Origin: Latrodectus hesperus
Lineage: Eukaryota; Arthropoda; Arachnida; Araneae; Theridiidae
Length of the DNA stretch: 64,000 nt
Reading direction: 5' to 3'
Assembly: GCA_037975125.1 (NCBI GenBank)
Contig: CM075862.1
Span: 17,546,283-17,610,282, forward strand
This document shows, in pieces, positions 11,100 through 23,000 of the stretch. The position numbers and the translations under genes were made by a program. Below the pieces are notes generated by a model, which had not been told where the DNA came from, did no database searches, and saw nothing but the letters and a program-made list of their open reading frames with translations. Positions within the stretch are counted from its first letter, which is position 1. The number at the start of each line of letters is the position of its first letter.

Positions 11100-14000
11100 G
11101 TAAGAATATTTTTATTTATTTAGTTTTGCGCGAATGTTTAAAATAATCTATTCACTGCCGTTTGGACGAATAATATTTATAATTATTTTTCTTCAAACGT
11201 GTGGGAATGGAATAAGTATCTTATAACAATTTATTTAGTACTTATAATTATTTTCTTGAAATTTTGTACAAATTTCAGCCATCGCATTAAAATTGCTTTT
11301 AGGAAATTTAAGTTTGATAAATATATTCCTAATCTAATTACTGTTGTTGACCACATGAATTACATTATTTGAATGATATTGAAATGAGATCATCTACATT
11401 AAAATGATTTTTTAAAATAATTTTTCGAGTTATTTTATTACATTTGAAAGTAATTATTAAAATTTAATAAAATGAATTGCATGTGCTATTCATTTATTCA
11501 TTTCTAAAGAATCCTAAAAATGGATACTGTGGACCTAAAACTGGATACAATTACCAGTGTTATAAAAAGTCATGAAGCATAAATTAATAACTTGATTTAA
11601 TCTACAAATTTTCTGCATACTCTTGATATTTACGAAAAATTATGAGAAATGTGCAAATTTTTAGATTTTATTTAAAAAGTGGGTATTAGATGATTTAAAA
11701 ATTCAATTTATTGAATTGTATCTTGTGTTAAGGTGTAATTAAAATCTTTTTTTGACGTACTGTGTGGTGATAGCTTATGAAAAAAATGCCAAACACTATT
11801 TCAACTGAAATTATAGGAATTTTCCTAATTATGGATTTTGAATGTTACAACTTGGAATGTTTTCTTCAATATTTCTTGTATGATTAATTTTATGCTCTTC
11901 AAAAGTGCAGCAAAACAAAATATGGAAAAATAATCACACATTCAGTAATGCATGCAAGGTTTTTTTTTTTTTTTTTAAATATTTCTCATTGTAGTCATTA
12001 AAGTAATAACACATACTCTGCAAAAAAATTCTTTGTAATGCTTCCATGAATAGGTTAACAGCTAAATAATAAAATATTGATAGTTTGAATTGACTTCAGT
12101 TTTTACAAATCTTGGTTTTTAATTAATCCAGCAATAGTTCATACCTATAAAAATATATATAGTATTACTGAGCAGGGATAACACTCAAGCAAGAACACTA
12201 AATTAATGCTGGGAATAATCTTATGAAAGACATTTGTTTTTAATTAAACACATTCTTCAAAATTTCTACACACAGTACTTGTAGTACATTAATAATTATA
12301 TTGTTAATATTAAAATATTACGCATTGAAGTAGTTTGTATATAATTAAGAAAGTGACATGTTTTATAAATTGTTATTTTCATCAAAAGTTTGCTCCTTCA
12401 AAATCCAAATTCAAAAAAATTAGTTCTTCATTTTTCCATATTATTCATTTACAGCTCACAAATATAAAGAAATTTCAGTTTTCCAACTTTAATTTCAATT
12501 TTAAAGCTAATAATTCAAACTTCTAAACTGATCTTGAGTATTTCAAGGATTGAAATTAAAAGTCCTAACTTATAACTAACTTATAGTTTTTAAAGTAACA
12601 AATTGCAGCTTTAAGTTTTAAAATCCTTTTTTTATAAAGCTTAATGTGTATGCAAATGAATTATCCTGTAATATCCAAGGGTTGTCAGAACTAATAAACT
12701 ACTCTCATTTAAAGTTTATTGTAGAATAGCATCATTTAACATGCAGTTCGAAATTCTCTATTATACTGCATGTTAAAAGAATGAGATCTTGATTTTCTTT
12801 AAAAATAAATATTACTGTATATGTTGTGAAGATGTTGACTGGTGATTTATGATAAATATTAATCTTATTTATTAAAATGTGATCAAGTGATTCATTTATT
12901 TTGGTATTAGTTTTTTAGATTCCTATTAAACTGATTAAGAAAAAAAAACTTTAGATATTGTTGGAAACAATTGTTTGTGTTAGTAATGGGCAAAAAACTT
13001 ACACATTATGTAAATAAATTATGATATTTGTGTTTATTAAGCATATGAAGATGTTTTAATGCTCCTGTTGATTTTTTTGAATGAAGAAGTAAATGTTGAA
13101 ATTTAACATAGTTGAAATTTTTTTATATATGTGTAAATGTAGGATATTATTAACATGGTGAATATCTTACTAAAGTAAATTTTGGTACTAAATTTATCCA
13201 AAGTTAATATTGCAAAGTAAATGTTCTGTATTAAATTTTTTCAGACCAGATTAGAGTTACTATATATATCATCAAAAAATAAACAAATTATTTTTATGAT
13301 TTAAAGATAATTATTTTATAATTAGAATTTAGTTTGATTAAGGAATAAGAGGAATTTTCCTTAATCACCTTAAATTCTAAATCTAAGGATTTAAATATTT
13401 ATGACATTTAAGTAGCTTAAACAAAATGGAGTAAAATCATATTTTTGCTCTTGTCTACACAGAAGAAAGAATGATGATTTACATGTTATTTAAAAGTAAT
13501 GGAAATTTATGTGCTTTTTTAAGATTGTATAAAATAAAAATGTTAAATGGAAATTTATGTTTGAAAATATTTTGAAACAAAATAAATTTGCTTCAAAATT
13601 TGTATAATTATCCTTTTTTATTAATTAGTTCCCTTTTCTCAAATTCATTGTTTGTTCAATTGGAATTAAGCAAAAATGCATACATTGTGACAGAAATTCT
13701 AAATAGTATTCAGGAAAATATCTTATGATAAATAAGACTAAATATAAAAAATAATGGTAGCTTTGAACAGTTGGTATTAGTTTCATGGAAGTTTAAAAAT
13801 ATATGATGTAACTGTCTCAGTCTAATATGCAAAATAAGGTGTATAACCAACCACGACTATATACCTCTTCTGGAGAAAATTGTGTAATTCAGCCTAAAAA
13901 TAACTGCCTGAATTAGGTTGTTTTAGAAGGAGTCATCATTGCTGTCAAATTGCCTGCTTATTAAGCTACCTTCTATCCAAGAATCTTTTTATTGAATGAG

Positions 14001-17000
14001 AAATATATTTACAAGTATTGTAATTGCAAGATATTGGTACATAAATTTTATAAGTAAATGTCTTGCACTACATTCTACCTTTTGCGAGCTCACAGATCCC
14101 ATTTCAATAACGCTCCACAAAATTGTATATGCATTGTCATGGCTTGTACAATTATGTGATATAAATGAGATATAGTTGTATACATTTTCTCTTGTATTTT
14201 TAAAATGACTTACACATATTACTGATTATGCTTTTATATTATATTTGATCTCTCAAAGCATTAATTTAGAAAGTTTTCATCTTGGTAATAGTATTAATAT
14301 ATATATGAAATAATGAACAAAGTACTTATATTATATTGCTGCTTATTTAAAAGCATTTTAAGTTCTTTATTAAAAATATTGTTTTATACAGCTAAACTTT
14401 AAAATATCTAAATCAGTAATGAATTTTTTAGAACATTTGACTATTGGTGAATTTTAAATGTGGTAACTGCTATGAACCATTATTCTGGATCATTTATGTT
14501 TAAAACATTAAAATAATAGCTAAAAGAAAATAAATAAAAATAAAATTTGGTTCTTCATTTCATAAAATGCATTCAAATTTATGTATAGATTTTCTACCAA
14601 AAATATTTGACTGAAATATCTTGAATTAAAGCAAGTTTTAAATAAATAATGAAATGAAGTGTCACAGTAATACAAATATGAAATAAATAGTGTTAATTAT
14701 TTAACTATTATGTAAAGAAAGTCTATTCTGTGATATTTAAAATCAACTTGTGTACTACAAGAAATATTTGTAAACAAATTCTTTAAAATAATTAAGCCTT
14801 GTATATTTTCATTCATAATTTTAACTAGGAACAGCCTCATGTCTTTTTTAATTGTGGAGTTTTATTCATAATAGGATAAGAGTTTTGAAGTGTAAATGAT
14901 TAAGAATTAGATGAGGATATACTTTTTATAGCAAGTTTTATACTAATCAATGTCCATTAAATTTCCAGACAATCAGTAAGAATAATAAAATGATTCAGCA
15001 CCTGAACTACAGGATGCGAGTTACTCTACAAGATAGCAGAATATTCATTGGAACTTTTAAAGCTTTTGATAAACATATGAACTTAATTCTTGGAGATTGT
15101 GAGGAATTTAGAAAAATCAAGCCTAAGAAGAATAAGGACACAGAAAAAGAAGAGAAAAGAGTGTTAGGTTTTGTTTTGTTACGTGGGGAAAATATTGTAT
15201 CATTAACAGTTGAAGGACCACCACCTGTTGAAGTAAGTTCATTTAAATTCCATAAATATAAACTTACATAAACTATTACTAAATATTAATAATTGTAAAT
15301 AAATATTAAGATTTTTTTATGCGTTATTATTCCAAGAAATTTAACTTCACTCTGAAGTGTTATTTATTGTATGATATAAAATGTTGTTTTGACTATAAAG
15401 TTTATCATATACAATGAATGCATTGAAAAGTTTTGATTTCTGATAGTAGAGTATGAATTGTATATCTGATAATTATATTAAATATAAGTGAATCATAACT
15501 TTTTGAAAATATTTAAAATGTAAACCTCTTAATTTATTTTTAATTATCTATAGAAATTTATATGTTCATATTTTGACTTTTTTTTCTTGGTTTATTTTCC
15601 CATTATCAGGAGCTCTTTCTAAAACATGCTATTAAAATATGTAGACTCCTTCATTGTTAAAATAGATAGCTTTATTTTTTAACATAATTCTTTGAAAAAT
15701 ATTTAGAGAAATAACTTTAATCTTGGAATTCTGTTAAAATTAAGGTAATTTTATAAATTATCCCAATTGTCAGTTTTTAAATAAAAAAAAACTGTAATAT
15801 TCTTTTTTGCAAAATAAAAAATATACTTCAAAAATTAAGTTTTATCTCTGAATGCATAATACGTTTTCTGGAAAACAAAGAATTATTGCAGACATTTCTG
15901 AGAAATTACTAGTTGATGATAAATAAAAGAAGCGTTGGTGTTAAGTCATATTAGAGTTGTAATCTCATTTGTGCATCTATTATCTAAAAAACTTTTGGTG
16001 TGTTTATGTAGCCTCCAAAATTACGATTCACTAAGATAGAAAAAAGAGATTTTATTTACAACTTTAACAATAACGACATCCGTCGCGACAGCCGCGACCT
16101 TTTTCCAATCGTGTGACTGAGAGGAGCGCATTTATACTTATCTCTCCGCAGTCAGAAAAACTGCCTTCGCGCATGCGCAGCCTCCAAGCTCACAGGAGAA
16201 AATCCAGCTTGTACTGCCATCTTGTGAGGCTTAAAAGTATTATTTATATTGCTTACCACAATAGTATCCCCCAGTGAGGGATGAACGATAACATAAAAAA
16301 ATTAAATGTACAAACAATAGGTAACATTAGAAAAAAATTTTTGTTAGATGTTTGTGCTAGTCTATTTCAGTTATGAGTCTTTTAGGAAATCGAACTCTTC
16401 GGCCAGATTTTCCTACACTGGACTGTCCCTTTGGGTGTGACACTAATACAGTTGAGTCAGAATTTGGCACAGTCATAATGAAGGCTGGTTTGACTCTGTC
16501 TAGAGAAACACAACGTTTCTTACCATTGACATCAATGGTGATTGTTTTTTGATCCCTTTGAAAAACCTCGTGAGGACCAGTATATGGTTGAGAAAGTGGT
16601 GGTGTCACTTTATCCACCCTAAGAAACACATGTGTACAGGAGTTTAGTTCTGGGTGTTCAAATATCCTGGGTGTACAAATATCCTGGATATGAGCATGGG
16701 CCATGAGTGCACTTTTCAGTACTCGGTGGAAACGTTCTACCAAACCGTTGGATTGAGGGTGAAATGACGTGGTACGAATCTTGTTGGTGCCCAATAAATT
16801 GGACATTTCCCTGAACAAGGAAGACTCAAATTGGCGTCCCTGATCGGTAGTTATCGTAGAAGGACATCCAAACCGTGAAATCCAACCGCTGAACAAAGCT
16901 CGACAAACGGTTTCAGCAGTGATGTCTCGAAGAGGTATCACTTCAGGCCATCTGGTGAATCTGTCGATGATTGTTAGACAGTAGGTTTTACCTTCTGATG

Positions 17001-20000
17001 GAGGCCAAGGACCCACTAGGTCGACATGAATGTGTGCGAACCTTGCATCTGGCACTGTGAACGTTCCAAGAGGAGTTTTGTTATGTCTGTTAATTTTAGA
17101 TCTTTGGCACGAATTGCAACTCCTGACCCAAGATTTGAGGTGCTTCCTCATAGCAGGCCACACATATCTTGCAGTTATCAGTTGTGTTGTGGCTGTTATT
17201 CCTGAGTGGGACAGAGAATGGAAATGTTCGAACACAATTCTGCGGAAACTTTCTGGAACGAAAGGTCTTGGTGTGCCTGTTGACGCATCACAGATTAGTT
17301 CTGTAGATGTTAGAGGACAAGGCATTCTTCTCAATTCCAGAGAAGTGGTGTTATTTTGCATTAATTCTTTCAGTTCGGTGTCGCTATGCTGTGCTGTTGC
17401 CAAGGCACTGTAGTCTAGGAAAGATGATGCTGAAATTTTGCAGGTTTCAACTCTTGAAAGAGTATCAGCCACTGTATTTTTGAATCCGCTGATATGGCGG
17501 ATATCTGTGCTGAACTGAGATATGAAATCCAGATGTCGCCATTGACGTGGGCTGCACTTGTCAGGGTTTTGCTTGAAGGCATAAATGAGTGGTTTTTGGT
17601 CAGTATAAATACTGAACACTCGACCCTCAAGCATGTGTCTGAATTTCTTCACAGCGGTATACATTGCCAACAGCTCCCTATCATAAGTTGAGAACCTATG
17701 TTGGCTTTTCGTTAGCTTCACTGAAAAAAAGGCAATTGGTTCCCAATTGTGTTCGTTCAGCTGCATTAGAGAACCTCCAACCGCAAAATCACTTGCGTCG
17801 ACGAACACACTCAGCTTAGCGCCTGGAATTGGGTGTCGAATCAAAGTTGCATTGGCTAGAGCGTTCTTTGCCTGTTGGAATGCTTCTCCTGCCACCTCAG
17901 ACCATTGTATTTTCTTTGTTTCGTTTTTCCCACCTTTCCTGCCTTTTATTTTTAATCCCTTCTAAAAATTTTGTTAGGGGTGATAAAATATGGGCTGCTT
18001 TCGGAATAAAACATCTGTAAACAATTGAAGCAGACTTCTAGATAACTGCCTTCAATTGAGTTAAAGTTTCTGGTTGGGGAAAATTTAGTATGCAATTTAC
18101 TTTTTCTGTTAAGGGTTCAAGACCAGCTTCAGATACTTTGAAACCTAGAAAGTTTACTGACGATTTACCAACTATACATTTAGAGGGTTTTAAGCTGAGA
18201 CCATAAGTCTGTAATCTACCAAATAATGTTTTAAGGTGTTCGATGTGATCTTCAGGTGATTTTGATGCCACTAAGATGTCATCCACGAATGCAAAGACAA
18301 ACGGCAGATCCCGAGTGACCTCATCAATGAACCTTTGAAAGGTTGCAGCAGCATTGCAGAGGCCAAATTGCATGCGTGTGCTCTCGAATAATCCGAAAGG
18401 TGTTATTATTGCACTTTTGTGAATATCAGCCGGATTTATGGGAATCTGGTGATAGGCTTTTACTAGATCTATATGTGAAAATATTTTTGTGCCATGTAAA
18501 TTTGATGTGAAATCCAAAATATTTGGCACGCCATAATTATCCTTGATGGTTTGAGAATTTAGTGCTCGATAGTCACCAACCGGTCTCCATTCAGTGGTAT
18601 CCTTCTTTGAGACCATGTGCAATGGTGATGCGTAATTGCTTTTAGAGGGGCGCATATGTCCTAATTGAATCATGGTTTGGAATTCCTCCTTAGCAATACG
18701 CAAGCGGTCAGGTGCAAGTCTACGAGCTTTGGCCGTTACTGGCGGACCAATCGTGTTAATAAAATGAACCACTGAATGTTTTATGTCCTGATCTGGACGC
18801 GGCGGTCTTGTAATTTCAGCGAATTCTTGCGATAACTTATGATAAACACTATCACCTGATACAGATTTTACAGAGTGAACATTGCTGTTGCGCAATATAC
18901 CGTCAGCATTTACATTGGTAGTTGCATCATGTAGCTTACGTTGTGATAAATTTGGTACTAAATTAAAATTAAAAAGAAAATCTGCACCAATTATGGGAGT
19001 GGTTACATTTCCCACTAAGAATGTCCACTGAAATGTTCTTCTAAGACCAAGGTCTAAGGAAAGAGTTTGAGTGGTGTAAACTTGGATGGGAGAAGTATTT
19101 GCTGCGGTAAGTGTCATGTGCAATGTGTTCCTACGTTGTATTTTTGAGGCTGGAATAATGGAAACATCCGACCCTGTGTCTATTAAAAAGCTTATATTTG
19201 ACCTTTTGTCGCGCACGAAAAGGCGACGAGAATTTCGCCGCAAGGCGGTAGTCGCCATTCCGCCTGGCCTGTCTCGTTTTTTGCAAACTTACATGGTGGC
19301 GAACATTTTCGAGCTGCTTCGCCGAATTTATAGTGGTACCAACACTGGTCATATTTCCTTGTATTCGAGCGGCTACGTTTCCTGAATGAGTGGTTACGCT
19401 CATGGCTGCGACTTCTGCTGCCTCGAGAAATCTGGTCTACACGCAAGCTTAGTTTTTTAATTTCATCTAGTATACGGTTTTCAAGGGAATGGTCTGAGGA
19501 AACAGAGCAAGCACTTACCGGCACTGGTGTTACATCCATGATACGATCTGCCACTTCAGCTGCTTTTTCCAGGTTCAACGGGCTTACAGCTGCAAGGATA
19601 GATTGTACGGAAGTTGGTAGCTGGTGCTGAAAAAGTTCTAAAAGCAATTTGTCCGACACATTATGCGATGCCGCACGCCGTTGCATTCCGCGCAACAGTT
19701 CACTCGGTCGTCGATCACCTAGTTCCTCTCCGGCGAGTAATTTTCGGATTTCCTGCTGTGATGACTCACCGCTGCGCTTTATCAGTTCCGATTTCGCAGT
19801 CTCGTAGGGATGTGTGGCGTCAGGTTGAATTATCACGTCTCGAATTATGGTAGCTGTTTCCGGCGGTAAATGTGCTATGATGTAGTTGAACTTTGTTTTG
19901 CTATCCATCACCGGTTTGGGGCATCCAAGTTCAAATGTGCTTTCGCACATGGTAAACCACAGAGCAGGGTCTGAAAAGTTATATGCCGGAATCTTCACGG

Positions 20001-23000
20001 CTGTGACCTCCGACATGATGTCCGTACAGGTAGGTTCGTCACTTGTTGATGTTGAAAAAGCGAAAATAAGTTCCGAACTGGAAAATAACTGGTCATAAAA
20101 GTTTTAAACGTAGTAATTAGTCCGGGTCGCCATTTTGGTGTGTTTATGTAGCCTCCAAAATTACGATTGACTAAGATAGAAAAAAGAGATTTTATTTACA
20201 ACTTTAACAATAACGACATCCATCGCGACAGCCGCGACCTTTTACCAATCGTGTGACTGAGAGGAGCGCATTTATACTTCTCTCTTCGCAGTCAGAAAAG
20301 CTGCCTTCGCGCATGCGCAGCCTCCAAGCTCACAGGAGAAAATCCAGCTTGCACTGCCATCTTGTGAGGCTTAAAAGTATTATTTATATTGCTTACCACA
20401 AACTCAAACTTCTACAATTTAAGTGTATGAATACCATATCAATCAGCTTGAAATTATCTATAAAATCTACTCTTTAAAAATTAATGTCTGGTCATTAACG
20501 ATATTCTTTAAATAATAATTTTGATGACAGTTATTGAATCTGAAATTTTTTTTTGTCAATATTAAAAACAAAGAAATTTAAATTATCATTGTGATATGTG
20601 AATTTTTATAATGTTATTTTTTAAACTTAATTATTTTATTAAAATATTTTTAAAACTAAATCTTATTAATATATAATTTTTTTCTAAAATTGTTTTTCAT
20701 TATCAGGAAGGTATTCCTAGAGTTCCAATTCCTGGTGCTGCTCCTGGACCAGGTCTTGGTAGAGCTGCAGGAAGAGGTGTACCAGCTGCACCAGTTGGAA
20801 CAGCACCTGTTGGTAAGACCTGCTTTTAAACTATTATAAAATTGTATTTAACTATTTAATATAAGTGACTTATTTCAATCTCACACATTTTATTTTATTA
20901 AATTTAAATAATATTACTAGTGTCAAAAATTTCCACTTTAATAATATAATATTGTATTATAAATTGTGAATTCTTCCCTTCCTTCAAACTGATAGTTTGA
21001 ATGTTTTGCATTCTAGTCATCTTTTCAAAAGTTGATTCTTATTGACAGTGTGGATGCTTGTATAGTTTGGAATCCTCTTTTAAAATATTTCAATCAGTTG
21101 ATTGAGCCCTATTACATAAAAAGTGCCCATGGAACAATAAATAACATTTTCCGAACAATCCAATATTTTTAACTGTCCTTTAAATATTCATTGTTTGGGA
21201 CAATTAATAGAAAATAATTAATTTAAATGATCTTTTCAGCTATGATTAATTTAAAAAATTTTATAGTTAAAAAAAAAACAGAAAAAGAAAATTTTTTATA
21301 AAAGAATTCTAATTTATCTATATTTTATATTTTAGAAAAAAATTTTTATTTTCATTTAATCTGAAAAAAGGGAAATACTTGAGTATTGAACAGGATCAAA
21401 ATCATTAAAAATAATTAGCATTATCTCATGTAACCCTAACATTCATAATATCTTGAATTTTAACTCTTGCTTGAACACAAAATTTGTGATGTGGGAATCT
21501 TTCTTTCCATATTGATTGCAACTGTTGTGTATGCATATAAGAGATATCAATATTTATCTTTCCTGTATATGGAATTATTTTAAATAACATCTTTTCTGTT
21601 TGTATATGCATTTAGTTTTTGTCCATTTTCTAATTATTCCAATTTTGACATCAAATAGATGGAAAATTTTTGAAATCATCAAATGATTGATGGGAAATAA
21701 TTTTCTTAATGAAACAGTTTTTAATTTTGAATAATATTGCTTTTAATGTGGCTAATGTTAATTAATCAAAATTTTAATAAGTATTGCTAATAGAAGAAAT
21801 TAATACAATTAGTTGATTGTTAGATAACTATTATGATTAAGTAAAATGTGGGATTGCCAAAACATATAAACTATCAGTTGACTTATATTGGTTGTTTTTT
21901 CATTTAATTTTTAGTAATTAACAATGAGACCATATCACATTGCATTTTATGGTGGGAAATGAATAATAAAGCACATACCTGTTAGAATTATTTCATTTGT
22001 ATATATAAGGAAATATTCTAACTCAATTTCATATTTACACAGGATTACAAGGCCCTGTTCGTGGGGTAGGAGGTCCATCTCCACAGGTAATGACACCACA
22101 AGGACGATCTGCAACTGCTGTTACTGCTCCACCTCAAATGCGCCCACCTCCAGGACCAACTCCGCAAGTGCAGAGGATGCCAGGACCTCCAATGCCTGGT
22201 AGGGGTGGGCCACCTCCTGGAATGATGGGTCCACCACCAGGCATGATGGGACGAGGAATGCCACCTGGACCTATGGGAAGAGGCATGCAGCAACAAATGA
22301 CTGGCCCTCCTGGTATGCGAGGGCCTCCTCCTGGAATGATGAGAGGAGGTAAAAATGCCAAATATATTGGGAATAATAATTGATATTTATATTTTGAAGA
22401 TAAATTTTTACAATTCATTTTTTCTGTAAATTGTCATTAGTTTTTCTTTTCTTTTTCAATTTCCTTTCTTTTGTTTTAAATATCAATTTTAAAATTAAGC
22501 TAAAAACTTTATTATTTTAATTATTAATTGTTTAGAAACTTCAATGCTATAAAAATTCAAACTAGTGAATTAAAAGTAACTTGAAATCCATATAATCCAA
22601 TAATGAAATCCAACAAAATAATTTTTAAAATTAAAACATAAAAGAATTAAATGACTTAAAGTTATTTAGTGCAATTCTTAATATATTAAGTTTCATTGCT
22701 TAAATGAATGTCTTCTGTTCTATAATATTTTTTGTTTTAATATAAAATTATTCACTTAAGAGTAGAGAACTGTACAGAGCTCCATGAATGTGTGGTGCAT
22801 AATGAATTAAAAGGAAAAAGAAAATTATTCTAGCAAAAGTTTTTGTATAATTATAAATATTCTTACAACTTGAGTACAAGTTGCACAGCAGGTAGTTGTT
22901 TTTCTTCAGTAAATATAAAATAGATTTTAAAAGTTTAGTAAGCCTCTAATAAACTATATGAAGGGGATGAAAGTAAAATGTTAATTTTGTTTGGTAAGTT

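Larger units (their letters stand above)
15994..20400 (-). mobile_element. Ty3/gypsy LTR retrotransposon, antisense in SNRPB intron 2
   Basis: 4407 bp with two 267-bp LTRs, 4-bp target duplication, primer-binding site, purine tract, gag and a broken pol in minus orientation. The LTRs differ at 7 of 267 positions (about 2.6 percent), so the insertion is not recent. The pol order is protease, reverse transcriptase, RNase H, integrase, which defines Ty3/gypsy. It lies antisense to SNRPB, the orientation usually tolerated in introns because its poly(A) signals do not act on the host transcript. Confidence 0.93.

Noticed and set aside
22045..22418. Antisense ORFs over SNRPB exon 4
   Set aside because: Shadows of the proline/glycine-rich exon; the plus-strand exon has splice sites and family similarity.
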